This document shows positions 51,772-62,402 of a DNA stretch of 64,000 bases, piece after piece. The notes beneath the pieces were generated by a model. That model was not told the DNA's origin. It made no database searches and saw only the letters and a program-made list of their open reading frames with translations. The translations under genes and the position numbers were made by a program. The DNA comes from Nonomuraea sp. NEAU-A123. GTDB taxonomy: Bacteria; Actinomycetota; Actinomycetes; Streptosporangiales; Streptosporangiaceae. Every line of letters begins with the position of its first letter. Position 1 is the stretch's first letter. Location: assembly GCF_018603905.1 (NCBI RefSeq), contig NZ_JAHFZZ010000031.1, forward strand, positions 1 through 64,000, given 5' to 3'.

Positions 51772-54660
51772 TCATGTGCGCCGCCGGAAGGGAGGTTGCG
51801 GACCACCGTCCACCACAAGCCCCAGCTCATCGTCGTACCGCACCGCGTATTCGCCCAACGAGCCCGAAGCCGTGGAGTCCAGGACCAACGCCAGGCTCCG
51901 TTTCAGCCACGGGTGATCCCGCCAGCCATCCAGCGGCGGCAACTCGCGCTCGGCCGGCTCGGTGAGCTTGGCGGGCAACCGTACGGTCGCCCCCAGCACC
52001 TCCTCCAGCAATTCATCCGACAATGCCTCACCATTGACCCCCAGCCACCTGCCGCCCAGCGTGCGGTATCCGCGTTCGTCGTGGCGCACCAGGATCACCT
52101 CCACGCTGCGGTCCCCATCACGGACCACGGCCTGCAGCTTGTGCTCGGCCAGGCTGCCGGTGGCCGCGCCATAGTGCAGCCCATCCAGCGTCGCTTTCGT
52201 ATGTTCGTTGGCCTGGGTGAGCAGGAAGTGCTCCGCACTGCGGGCACGATCCTGCTGATGGGTCACCCACGCATCATGAGCCTGCTGCTCGTCCTCGGCC
52301 CAGGCGGACGGGACGACGTCGCGTGCGTCGCCGTACACCCGCCCGACCAGACTCGGCACGTCGCCGGGCACCGACCAGTGGCCGCCGTCGGCGGCACAGA
52401 CCACAGCGGCGGTACGCAGCAGCAGGTACCGGCCATAGATCGCCTCGCTCGCCGCCAGAATCGCCGGAGCGGCCCCGCCCCGTGGCGCGAATCCGGTGAT
52501 GACCACCTGCGGCCGGCGAACTCGTTCCGGCCGCAACACCCCGTCGTGGCGGTGGACACGGCCCAGCCGTTGCAGCAGCAGGTCGATCGTGGTCAGGTCG
52601 GTGACCAGCACATCCGCGTCCACGTCGAAAGACTGCTCGGCGAGCTGAGTGGCGACCAGGATCAATCGCCCAGGCCGCGGCGAACCTTCCTCGCGCGAGG
52701 GACCGAGTAGATTCAGACACTCCTGGGTGCCCTCCGCCCGATCATGGGCTGTCATCCGCCCATGCAACAGCCGGACCTCATCGCCGAAACGCTCCCGCAG
52801 CGCCTGATAGGTGCGCTGCGCCCGAGGGACGGTGTTACGGATCACCAGCGCGCATCCGCCCTGAGCCAGCCGCTCCTGCAACAGCTCGGCAACCGCGCCC
52901 TCAGCGGCCCGGCCGTCCCCTGCCGTGCCTGTGTCGAGGGCCTCGGGCAGGACTGTCACCGACACGTTCAGATCGGACCGCCACTGCCGCACATGATCCA
53001 CGTCGTAGACCGCCCGCCCACCTGCCAGGCACACGGCGCTGACACTGGGATATCCCCCAGCCTGCGGCAGCTCCGCCGCGTCGAACACCTCCGCCGATGC
53101 CGCACCGGCCAGGTAAGCCTCGACCAGTTCGCGTCGCTGCGCCGGCGGCAACGTCGCCGACAGCAACACCACCGGCACCCGCGCCTGCCCAAGCCAGCGC
53201 AACCCTTCCTTGAGGAACTGCGACATGTAAACGTCGGCCGCGTGCACCTCATCCAAGACGACGACCTTGCCCATGAGCCCGGCAGCGCGCAACATCACAT
53301 GCTTGGTCCGCGTCGCCGCGAACAACAACTGATCGATGGTGCCGACCACGAACGGGCTCAACAGCCCGCGCTTGCGGCCCAGGAACCACTCAGCCGGCGC
53401 CTGCCGCTCCGCGTTCCCTTGCACCCCCTGGCTGAACGGGGAGTCGGCCAAGCCGTACAGGTCGTCTTCCTCGACGCTGCCATAGAAGCTGTCGGGATCG
53501 GTGCCCGGCTCATCCAGAAGGCTCTGCCATTCCTTGTTGAACATCCGCTTGCCGTGCAGCAGCGCCACCTGACCGGCCAACTCCCCGTCGATCCTGTTCA
53601 GCCAGGCGCGTACCTGGCTGAACATCGGATCGCTCGTCGCCTGCGTCGGCATACCCACAAACACCCCATCGGCTCCGAACCGCGCCGCCAGCACCTCGGC
53701 CGCCAACAAGGCCGCCTTGGTCTTGCCCTCCCCCATCGGCGCTTCGACGATCAGCAATCCAGGCCCGGGCATCCGCCCTGCCACCCGCGTCACAAGTTCC
53801 TGTGATGGGCGCGGCGGCTGATCGAAACGCTGTTCAAAGGCTTCCGGCGTCGGGCATTCCAGCCGCCCCCAGCCGCCGCGCAGCCCGAGTTGTCCCCATG
53901 CCTTCAACGCCCGCGCCTGAGACCGCTGCATGGTCACGTCGGCCAGGTCATCGACCCCAGCGAAATGACGCTCGTCGCTGGCGATCCAGTCAGCCATCAC
54001 CACCAGGCCACTGAGCTGCAGTTGCACGGCACGGCTGGGCGCATTCTCGGGCTGCACGTCGGCGAGATCCTTGAATCCGACAAGCCGGGTGAAGACCTCC
54101 ACCAACGCGGACTGCACCCTGATCCACGCCGGACCTTGCCCCTGCGGCTCACCCCGTGCCGTCCTGAGCCCCGCCAACGCACCCACCGCCGGAACAGATC
54201 CGTGGTGGCCAGCCACCAGCGGCCACAACCACGCGATCTGCCCGGCCTCCCAGCCGACCTCCCGCAGAAGACGCAGCAGGAGCGCTCCACCGGCCTTGTC
54301 ATGCCGCCACCGAGCCCGCTTCACCACAAGCTCGTTCCAGCTCAGCCCAGCCCGCCGTACCGCCTCCGCGCCTTCGGCATCTACCCGCTGAAACGCGGGC
54401 GTCGCCTTTCCGCAGTCGTGCACCCCGCACAGCCAGGCGAAAAACGATCTCCCCCGACCGTTCGAAATGTCATTCAATGTCTGCTTGGCCGAGGGCGGCA
54501 AATAGTTATCCCAGATCTGCTCCGCCACAGCCGCAGTGTCCAATAAATGCGAAAGCAGGAGATTTGTCCTACCGCCTGCTTTCTGGCGGGATTTACCCCA
54601 CAGAGCCCCAAGCTGCCGCATTAGCACAGAGTCGTAACCAAACTCGTCATGCCACTGCAT
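51772..54660 (-). CDS. cas3: Type I-E nuclease-helicase Cas3
   Basis: 962 residues from the ATG at 54660 (GGGAGGG upstream). HD nuclease: CGVHDCGKATPAFQ and VAGHHGS. Helicase: Walker A IVEAPMGEGKTKAALLA, DEVH in VVVLDEVHAADVYMSQ, LLSATLPPAQ and ATQLAEQSFDVDADVLVTDL (motif V/VI region). All motifs are intact, unlike the I-B Cas3. It degrades the non-target strand after Cascade recruitment. First gene of the leftward cas cluster, separated from cas8e by 240 bp. Confidence 0.96.
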   Translation of the reverse strand: MQWHDEFGYDSVLMRQLGALWGKSRQKAGGRTNLLLSHLLDTAAVAEQIWDNYLPPSAKQTLNDISNGRGRSFFAWLCGVHDCGKATPAFQRVDAEGAEAVRRAGLSWNELVVKRARWRHDKAGGALLLRLLREVGWEAGQIAWLWPLVAGHHGSVPAVGALAGLRTARGEPQGQGPAWIRVQSALVEVFTRLVGFKDLADVQPENAPSRAVQLQLSGLVVMADWIASDERHFAGVDDLADVTMQRSQARALKAWGQLGLRGGWGRLECPTPEAFEQRFDQPPRPSQELVTRVAGRMPGPGLLIVEAPMGEGKTKAALLAAEVLAARFGADGVFVGMPTQATSDPMFSQVRAWLNRIDGELAGQVALLHGKRMFNKEWQSLLDEPGTDPDSFYGSVEEDDLYGLADSPFSQGVQGNAERQAPAEWFLGRKRGLLSPFVVGTIDQLLFAATRTKHVMLRAAGLMGKVVVLDEVHAADVYMSQFLKEGLRWLGQARVPVVLLSATLPPAQRRELVEAYLAGAASAEVFDAAELPQAGGYPSVSAVCLAGGRAVYDVDHVRQWRSDLNVSVTVLPEALDTGTAGDGRAAEGAVAELLQERLAQGGCALVIRNTVPRAQRTYQALRERFGDEVRLLHGRMTAHDRAEGTQECLNLLGPSREEGSPRPGRLILVATQLAEQSFDVDADVLVTDLTTIDLLLQRLGRVHRHDGVLRPERVRRPQVVITGFAPRGGAAPAILAASEAIYGRYLLLRTAAVVCAADGGHWSVPGDVPSLVGRVYGDARDVVPSAWAEDEQQAHDAWVTHQQDRARSAEHFLLTQANEHTKATLDGLHYGAATGSLAEHKLQAVVRDGDRSVEVILVRHDERGYRTLGGRWLGVNGEALSDELLEEVLGATVRLPAKLTEPAERELPPLDGWRDHPWLKRSLALVLDSTASGSLGEYAVRYDDELGLVVDGGPQPPFRRRT

Positions 54661-54864
54661 CGCGCCCTCCCATCAACTGGCCACGCTAAACACTGCCACC
54701 GACAAAACAGGACCGTGATCCACACCTGCGGTATCGTTCACCCACTTCACCGCGTTAGCAGGAAGAGCGACCCGAATAGGCCACAGAGCAGAAGATGCAG
54801 CACCCCTCGCTAGCAACTAAAGGAAAACAGCACGCCCCGCCAACGAAACCGCAGGTGAACAAGT
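54661..54864. promoter_or_regulatory. cas3 promoter region and leader of I-E array B
   Basis: The 204 bp between cas3 (leftward) and array B (rightward) must hold both promoters. The last bases before the first repeat, AAACCGCAGGTGAACAAGT, closely match the minus-strand bases before array A (AAACCCCAGCTCAGCAAGT), so both leaders share an integration-site motif. AACTGG occurs exactly 12 bp from the cas3 ATG, as it does before cas8e. Confidence 0.65.
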
Positions 54865-57800
54865 GTCGGCCCCGCGCTCGCGGGGATGGTCCGCTGCTCC
54901 AGTTCGTGACGATCCTGATCGCGCTGTCGGCCCCGCGCTCGCGGGGATGGTCCTTTGAGGGCAAACCGATCCCCCTCATCGAGCAGGTCGGCCCCGCGCT
55001 CGCGGGGATGGTCCCTTGGTCTTCGGCTCGCACGACAGAAAGGCGACGTCGGCCCCGCGCTCGCGGGGATGGTCCGCTCGCCGAGCGGGTCGGCATCAGC
55101 AAGGCCAGGTCGGCCCCGCGCTCGCGGGGATGGTCCCCTTGCCGCCGTTGGACCGCGGCCAGCTCGCCGGTCGGCCCCGCGCTCGCGGGGATGGTCCGGC
55201 GGTCAACTACTTCGTTCAGGGGAGCGCATAGTCGGCCCCGCGCTCGCGGGGATGGTCCGCTCCGGAGGAGTAGATGAAGCCCACGAAGATCGTCGGCCCC
55301 GCGCTCGCGGGGATGGTCCCCCGCACGCCGACCCGGCGATGCGCGAGCTGACGTCGGCCCCGCGCTCGCGGGGATGGTCCTCCAAGAGGGTGGCCGCGAT
55401 CGCCGCTGGCGCCGTCGGCCCCGCGCTCGCGGGGATGGTCCCCTGGAGAAGCAGGCCCGCCAGCAGGCGGCGGCGTCGGCCCCGCGCTCGCGGGGATGGT
55501 CCGCCGGAGGACGCCCCGACGTGGACTTCCAGGTGGTCGGCCCCGCGCTCGCGGGGATGGTCCGGTGATCGCGCATATCGCCGACCCCGACGACCGGTCG
55601 GCCCCGCGCTCGCGGGGATGGTCCGCCTGGCTCCACGTGACCGCCTTCACTGGCACCGTCGGCCCCGCGCTCGCGGGGATGGTCCCACGAACACGAACGC
55701 CGCGTCCTGCCCGGCAAGGTCGGCCCCGCGCTCGCGGGGATGGTCCCCCGCCACGTTCGGCCCCGGAACCGCGCGAAACGTCGGCCCCGCGCTCGCGGGG
55801 ATGGTCCCGTGGCGGACGGAGTCTCCCAGGGAGCCCTGGAGTCGGCCCCGCGCTCGCGGGGATGGTCCGATCGAGATCGCCGCCAGTGACGAGCCGGTCA
55901 AGTCGGCCCCGCGCTCGCGGGGATGGTCCCCGCCGACCGCAGTGTTCCGGACCGTCCCCTCCGTCGGCCCCGCGCTCGCGGGGATGGTCCGGTTCAGCCC
56001 GACTCGGATGAGGGCGAGCTGGTGTCGGCCCCGCGCTCGCGGGGATGGTCCGACGGCGCTGGTGGCCGGCGTGAGTACGGGACTGTCGGCCCCGCGCTCG
56101 CGGGGATGGTCCGGCCACCCCGTCGAACGTGGCAGCCTGGTTGACGTCGGCCCCGCGCTCGCGGGGATGGTCCCGCCGTGCTCGGCACGAGCGGCGCGCT
56201 GCTGGGGTCGGCCCCGCGCTCGCGGAGATGGTCCTGCGTGACCCGATGACGCGCGGAATGCGGTCACGTCGGCCCCGCGCTCGCGGGGATGGTCCCGGGA
56301 CCATCGTCGGCCCCGCGCTCGCGGGGATGGTCCGTTCTCCTGGCAGGAGCGCGCCGTGGTGATTGTCGGCCCCGCGCTCGCGGGGATGGTCCGCTGCCGA
56401 TGCTCGGCCGGATGGTCGCCCGGGAGTCGGCCCCGCGCTCGCGGGGATGGTCCGGAGCGGGCCGACCTGTCGAGCCGTAGCGGGCAGTCGGCCCCGCGCT
56501 CGCGGGGATGGTCCTCAGGCCCTGCGCCAGCGGGCCTGGTCGCCGCCGTCGGCCCCGCACGCGTGGGGATGGTCCTCTCATCAGTTTGCACCCGCGGTGT
56601 GTGACGGGTCGGCCCCGCACGCGCGGGGATGGTCCGGCGATCAGCCGCCCGCACAAGCCCGTCACCGTGTCGGCCCCGCACGCGCGGGGATGGTCCCAGC
56701 CTGGTTCCGGACCGGATCTTTCTGGCGCCGTCGGCCCCGCGCTCGCAGGGATGGTCCCCACTCAGGGGAGTGTGGCTGCCATTGGATGGCGTCGGCCCCG
56801 CGCTCGCGGGGACGGTCCTCCGAGGTACGTCTTGCCGTTCTGGGTGGGGGCGTCGGCCCCGCGCTCGCGGGGAAGGTCCCATGCGGGCCGCCGACCGCAT
56901 CGAACGCAACGGGTCGGCCCCGCGCTCGCGGGGATGGTCCTGCGACGATGATGAACAGTATCGCCCATTTGTCGTCGGCCCCGCGCTCGCGGGGATGGTC
57001 CGGACGCCCAGGACGACGTCAAGTCCGCCCAGAAGTCGGCCCCCGCACGCGCGGGGATGGTCCGTCGCTGCTGCAGCAGGTGATCGAGGCCGGTCCGTCG
57101 GCCCCGCACTCGCGGGGATGGTCCCTCGTTCACCGAGCCACGCAGATTGCCGACTTGGTCGGCCCCGCACGCGAGGGGATGGTCCTAGGCGCTCCCGTCG
57201 ATGGGGTGCGCCCGCTTCGTCGGCCCCGCACGCGCGGGGATGGTCCGGTGTCGTTCTCGTAGACGGTCTGGGTGTCCAAGTCGGCCCCGCGCTCGCGGGG
57301 GTGATCGGTACCTGCGAGTAGCCATTTCGTGTGGTTCGATGTCGGCCCCGCGCGCTCGCGGGGATGGTCCTTCCAGGCGAACAGCGGCTCGGAGAGCCGC
57401 ATGGTCGGCCCCGCGCTCGCGGGGATGGACCCACGGGCTACGGGTGCGTGCCCAACCTGGACGCGTCGGCCCTGCGCTCGCGGGGATGGTCCTCGGATCT
57501 TCCCGCCGTAGGCGAGGCGCAGGTGGTCGGTCCCGCACTCGCGGGGATGGTCCCCGCCCCAGCCAGGACCGCACCCCCAGGGGGACGTCGGCCCCGCGCT
57601 CGCGGGGATGGTCCTCGGCCCGCAGCCTGCTCCACCGTGAACCCCTGGTCGGCCCCGCGCTCGCGGGGATGGTCCCCACTGGGCCCGCGCGATCGAGTCC
57701 CACGCCACGTCGGCCCCGCGCTCGCGGGGATGGTCCCGAGGTGTAGTTGTTGGAGGAGCCGATCGCGCAGTCGGCCCCGCGCTCGCGGGGATGGTCCCCT

Positions 57801-59125
57801 CTGGCCTGTCCAGCTTCAAGCCATCTTTGAGTCGGCCCCGCGCTCGCGGGGATGGTCCCAGGCAGACGTCACAGCGTCCCCTTGAACCGCTGTCGGCCCC
57901 GCGCTCGCGGGGATGGTCCGCATCAGCGTCGCGACATGGAGCTCGGCATGGTGTCGGCCCCGCGCTCGCGGGGATGGTCCGACGGGGATGCGAGGCTGGG
58001 GTGCGGGAGGCAGGTCGGCCCCGCGCTCGCGGGGATAGTCCCGCCGCTCCCGCCGATCGTGGACCTGAGGACCGCGTCGGCCCTGCGCTCGCAGGGATGG
58101 TCCCGTCAGTGCATCTTGCCCTTGCCCAGCGTGCAAGTCGGCCCCGCGCTCGCGGGGATGGTCCGACGATGTAGACCGCGGGCAGCTCGGGCGAGAAGTC
58201 GGCCCCGCGCTCGTGGGGATGGTCCCCGGATGCGGTTGCTGATCTCGGACCAGTCGGCGTCGGCCCCGCGCTCGCGGGGATGGTCCTGATCATCTCGTTT
58301 CAGGCACGAAAAAATGTGCGTCGGCCCCGCGCTCGCGGGGATGGTCCCTCGGGCTCACTCTGCCCCGGCCGTGCTGGTACGGCGGCCCCGCGCTCGCGGG
58401 GATGGTCCCACCTGTCGGTGCCCGGTGACTCGTATTTCGTCGTCGGCCCCGCGCTCGCGGGGAAGGTCCCATGCTGACGTTCTGCCTGGCTCTACTTTCC
58501 GAGTCGGCCCCGCGCTCGCGGGGATGGTCCGTTCGGCGCGACCCCCGAGGACCGCGCCCGTTTGTCGGCCCCGCGCTCGCGGGGAAGGTCCTGCGACTCC
58601 TGTGCGTGAGATGACGCTCATGAGGTCGGCCCCGCGCCCGCTGGGATGATCCCCTCTATCCCGGGTCGAACCCGCTGCTCGACCTGTCAACCTCGCGCTC
58701 GCGGGGATGGTCCCATGCGCGTCGTACGGTCGGTGGTGACAGCGCGGTCGGCCCCGCGCTCGCGGGGATGGTCCGGCGTGCCTCACGCGCAGCTCGGCCC
58801 CGCTGCCGTCGGCCCCGCGCTCGCGGGGATGGTCCGATGTCTGTAGCGCCCATATCAGCCCACCGCCTGTCGGATGGTCCTTGATCCTCGAAGGGCTCGA
58901 CGTCGGCGGAGCAGTCGGCCCCGCGCTCGCGGGGATGGTCCCTGGAGGACGGCGGCACCACTCTCGCCGTTCAGGTCGGCCCCGCGCTCGCGGGGATGGT
59001 CCCCTGCTGGCCGGTAGTCGGATGGCGCTGTGTGAGTCGGCCCCGCGCTCGCGGGGATGGTCCCTGGTCAAGGGTGCAGTACGCCTCGTGGTAGCGATCG
59101 GCCCCGAGCTCGCGAAGATGGTGCC
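54865..59125 (+). CRISPR. Type I-E CRISPR array B, 71 repeats
   Basis: 71 repeats of 28 nt (start GTCGGCCCCGCG, end CGGGGATGGTCC) on a 61-nt period, giving 70 spacers. The leader is on the left. Most repeats have loop CTCG. Seven, at 56548-56669 and 57035-57219, have array-A-like GCAC loops (one of them, at 57097, GCACTCG). Irregular units: a 10-nt spacer at 56296-56305, an insertion in the repeat at 57341, and a repeat at 58869-58880 lacking 16 central bases. Point mutations increase to the right, ending with a degenerate repeat at 59097-59125. Confidence 0.98.
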
Positions 59126-59145
59126 GCGATCTGCACATTGCCGCT

Positions 59146-59967
59146 CTATGACCTCTGAAGATCATTGGCGGTGTCGGCGAATGCTGGACCGGAGTCCGCC
59201 GGAAGTCCGCCCACAACCATGGCGATGGCCTCTTCCGCCGTGTCGGCTTCGCCGATGACGATCCCGCGCGAGGGCCCGCAGACCCGGTATCGGCCGTCTC
59301 CCATTGGATCAACGAACGGCGCATCCCACGAGAACGGATAGCCGGTACAGGTGGTGAAGTGAAGGGACCAGTGGCTCGTGAACGGATACAGCTGGCGAAG
59401 CTTCGGTTCAGCGTATGCGGCCTCGACCAAGGGGAGCACTCCTTGAATCGGGCTTTCCTGGACGCTCTCACGAAGCAGGCGCCACTTTACGGTGACCGCA
59501 TCGGCGGGACCGCGCTCATGGGCTTTGGCCAGTTCGCTGACCTGGATGAAAGGGGCCTCTCGCTGGATCTCGCAGAGTCTTGCGCCATTGCGCCACGCGT
59601 CCGTTCCGCGGGCTATCTCCGCCAGGTCCGGTGTCGATCCTGAGATGAGCCGGACCCCTTGGCACCAAGCCTCGATGATGAACCACCGCTCAACGGAGCC
59701 AATGTTTATTGAGTAGGGCTCGCGGCCGGCAGTCGTGCTCGCGATGCCTGCCCACCGCAGTGGATCCGAGTCGCTTTGAAGAACTTTGCCCAGAGAGAGT
59801 CCGAGGGTGGCAGCTACCAATTCCACCGCTGCGACGAGACTGCCCGCAGACGCCAGGTCTGGATAGAGACAAGGGTCTGCAGGTGAAGGCTCTCGTCGGA
59901 CAGGGCGAGAAATGTTGGAAGTCACCGCCGCAGTCTGACGCTCCAACCGATAAATCCGCCATCCCAT
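59146..59967 (-). CDS. DUF6193-like protein
   Basis: Up to 273 residues; a GTG at 59925 is an alternative start. The C-terminal segment GRYRVCGPSRGIVIGEADTA followed by EEAIAMVVGG resembles DUF6193, a family noted next to actinobacterial natural-product genes. It lies 107 bp downstream of ribD on the same strand and could be part of that operon. Function is unknown. Confidence 0.55.
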   Translation of the reverse strand: MGWRIYRLERQTAAVTSNISRPVRREPSPADPCLYPDLASAGSLVAAVELVAATLGLSLGKVLQSDSDPLRWAGIASTTAGREPYSINIGSVERWFIIEAWCQGVRLISGSTPDLAEIARGTDAWRNGARLCEIQREAPFIQVSELAKAHERGPADAVTVKWRLLRESVQESPIQGVLPLVEAAYAEPKLRQLYPFTSHWSLHFTTCTGYPFSWDAPFVDPMGDGRYRVCGPSRGIVIGEADTAEEAIAMVVGGLPADSGPAFADTANDLQRS

Positions 59968-60074
59968 TGAAATTGATCAATCCCACCATGCGGCGAGACT
60001 TGCGGCAGAGCACAAGGTCAGGGCGGTGTCTCATGATATGGGCAGTGAAAATCAACAGCAGACGACAGATCTGG

Positions 60075-60998
60075 CTAGGCGAACGGCGTGGAGCGAACTT
60101 GCCCCATTCGGTCCATCCTAATTGCGCTGACCTTCACGTAACGCGGGATGCGGCTGACTCCCGTGAGCCAGAAGCCATCCGGCACCATCAGTTCCTGGCC
60201 GGTGAGTCGTGGCTGAGAGGACGGGCCCGGATCCGGAAGGTAGGCGACGACATGGTCCACGAGATCGTCTGCCAGAAAAGTCGCGACCAGGTCCGCTCCG
60301 CCGTCGAGCAGTAGGTGGCGTACTCCGCCCGAGTGGAGCGTCCTCAGCAGTTCCCGGTGTTCGAGTAGAAGGGGGTCGGCCGGAAGACGGATCATGCCCG
60401 ATCCATGGCTGCGCGGGGTTGCCTCATCCAAGCGGCCATCGGCGTCCAGGACGGCATCGGCGGTGAGGAGCAGGTCGCGCGCCGGCGGGACGTTCTTGAG
60501 GGCGCCCGTCCGTCCTTCGGAGGTCTCGGCGTAGACCCAGGTGAGGACGGGGCGGCTCAGGGCTAGCGCGGCTCGCCATGGGCCGAGCACGAGCATCGCC
60601 TCCCCGGCGAGCACGTCGGTCTCCACGCTCACGCCGGCCTTCCGTAGTTCCTTCACCCCGCCCTCCCCTCTGGAGGTGGGATCAGTCAGGGCGATGACTA
60701 CGCGGGCGATCCCAGCATCGATCAGGAGCCGGCGGCAGGCAGGTGCGTGCCCAGCGTGGTTGCAGGGCTCCAGGGTCACCACAGCTGTCCCGCCCTTTGC
60801 CGCGGGGCCGGCGGCCAGCAGAGCATTCCCCTCGGCGTGGGCTTCGCCCTTGCGGGCGTGGTAGCCCTCGCCGATCGGCTGGCCGGTGGAGTCAAGGATT
60901 ACGCAGCCGACTGGCGGGTTGGGGCTCGTGGAGCCGAGTCCATGGGCGGACAGGGCGATGGCCCGCCGCATGGCCTGGAGTTCAAGACTGGAGGCCAT
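60075..60998 (-). CDS. ribD: RibD-like deaminase/reductase
   Basis: 307 residues. The N-terminal cytidine-deaminase fold has zinc ligands in GEAHAEGNALL and TLEPCNHAGHAPAC. The C-terminal half is a RibD-type reductase domain (RPVLTWVYAETSEGRTGALK, GVRHLLLDGGADLVATFLAD). In riboflavin synthesis it deaminates and reduces a pyrimidine. No other rib genes are near, and its ATG is coupled to the XRE/TPR regulator (TGATG), so a role in a dedicated pyrimidine or pterin pathway is likely. Family secure, substrate open. Confidence 0.85.
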   Translation of the reverse strand: MASSLELQAMRRAIALSAHGLGSTSPNPPVGCVILDSTGQPIGEGYHARKGEAHAEGNALLAAGPAAKGGTAVVTLEPCNHAGHAPACRRLLIDAGIARVVIALTDPTSRGEGGVKELRKAGVSVETDVLAGEAMLVLGPWRAALALSRPVLTWVYAETSEGRTGALKNVPPARDLLLTADAVLDADGRLDEATPRSHGSGMIRLPADPLLLEHRELLRTLHSGGVRHLLLDGGADLVATFLADDLVDHVVAYLPDPGPSSQPRLTGQELMVPDGFWLTGVSRIPRYVKVSAIRMDRMGQVRSTPFA

Positions 60999-62203
60999 CA
61001 GTTGGCCACCGCGTCAGCCAGGGCCAGCCGGAACGCGGCCACGGACGGCAGCCGGCGATGGACGCTCAACGAGCGCTCGACCGAGGCCAGGACGTTGATA
61101 ATCCTTACCGAACCGGCGGCCCGAGCGATGTCGAGAGCTTCACCGGCGGTGGTGGCGGCGTGTTCGGGCTCCCCCTGGCCGGCATAGGCCGCAGCCATAC
61201 CGGCCAGGGCCATTCCGCGGTCTCGTCGGTAAACCGCAGGCAAGGCAGGTAGGGCGCTCTCGTAGGTGGCGACCGCGCGGGCGGGCTGCTTCAGCTCCAG
61301 CCAGCAGCGGGCGCGCTGGATCTCGACGTAGGCGGGCGTACAGAACGACCCGTGTCCTCCTCGGGCGTCGCCGTCATCGTGCACCGAGGCGGCCAGCGCG
61401 TGCGCCTGGTCCAGCTTCCGCTGGCAGGGGCGTTCCTCGCCGTCGAGTGCGTGTCCTTGGGCTTGTTGCTGGATGATCGCCGCTTGCATGGGCGCGGGCA
61501 GGTCAGTCTGCCGGAGCGCGGAGGTGGCCAGGCCGAGTACGTCACCGGCTCGTCGGCCGCTCATTGCCTGCTGGCTGCCCCGGAACATGGTCCACGAGAT
61601 CATTTGGTCATCGCCGATTTCGTAGGCCCAGGTGGCCGCCCGGTCGGTCCAGCGTTCGGCCTGCTCCATGTCTCCGGCGTCCTCATGCAGCCACGCCGCT
61701 GATTCGGCATATCGAGTCGCCAACCGGAGCACCTCGACGCGGTCGCTTCCGCGGGCGGGGACGAGCAGTTCCTCAAGGACGGTGATCTGCTCGCAGACCG
61801 CCGGGATCGTGTGCCGGGGGCCCAGCAGGTTGTCGCGCTGCACCAGCAGGTGCCACTGCTCGCGTAGGTGATCCAGAACGTCGCCGAACTGCTTCCCGGC
61901 GGGTATCGAGGCCCGTGCGTCGCGTCGAAGCGGCGTCGCGGTCTTCGGGGTCTGGCCGCCGAACAGCTCCGGCTCGTTCATGTCGAGGGCCTTGCAGAGC
62001 AGCATGCGGTCGATGGCGTTGGGCTTGTAGGTGCCGGCCTCCCAGTAGCGGATGTTCCGGCATAGGCTCGCGGTCTGCGCGAGCGGCATGTCGTCCCCGG
62101 CGGCCTGGCGCATGCGCCGTACCAGGCCCTTCTGGCTGAGGAGCCGGTCCAGCCTGGCCTGGCGGAGCCGTATAGCCCACTCGGGCGTCACCTGATCATC
62201 CAT
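60998..62203 (-). CDS. XRE-family regulator with TPR-like C-terminus
   Basis: About 401 residues from the ATG at 62203. N-terminal HTH: AIRLRQARLDRLLSQKGLVR and TASLCRNIRYWEAGTYKPNA. The rest is helical repeats of TPR type (RYAESAAWLHEDAGDMEQAE, MALAGMAAAYAGQGEPEHAA). Such proteins are typical pathway-specific or developmental regulators in actinomycetes. It is divergent from the ThyA-family gene and upstream of ribD, so it probably controls this cluster. Confidence 0.82.
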   Translation of the reverse strand: MDDQVTPEWAIRLRQARLDRLLSQKGLVRRMRQAAGDDMPLAQTASLCRNIRYWEAGTYKPNAIDRMLLCKALDMNEPELFGGQTPKTATPLRRDARASIPAGKQFGDVLDHLREQWHLLVQRDNLLGPRHTIPAVCEQITVLEELLVPARGSDRVEVLRLATRYAESAAWLHEDAGDMEQAERWTDRAATWAYEIGDDQMISWTMFRGSQQAMSGRRAGDVLGLATSALRQTDLPAPMQAAIIQQQAQGHALDGEERPCQRKLDQAHALAASVHDDGDARGGHGSFCTPAYVEIQRARCWLELKQPARAVATYESALPALPAVYRRDRGMALAGMAAAYAGQGEPEHAATTAGEALDIARAAGSVRIINVLASVERSLSVHRRLPSVAAFRLALADAVAN

Positions 62204-62402
62204 CCGTATGCACCTCACCGCGAAGAGGGAGGGAAGGGGGCGGAAAGCCTTCCTCGTGCTTCCCCCAGTCTCCCCTCCCGCCATGGTCTCTCACCAGGCT
62301 GTGATGGATCTGTGCCTGTCCGGCACCGGAGTCACGTTCCGGCCAGGCTGCTCGGTTCGGGGACTCCTTATCGCCCGACACCTGCCCAAGAAGGGGACAT
62401 CA

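Noticed and set aside
54755..59071. Long open frames up to 595 residues across I-E array B
   Set aside because: Same reason: tandem translation of the repeat (GPALAGMV, HPRERGAD).
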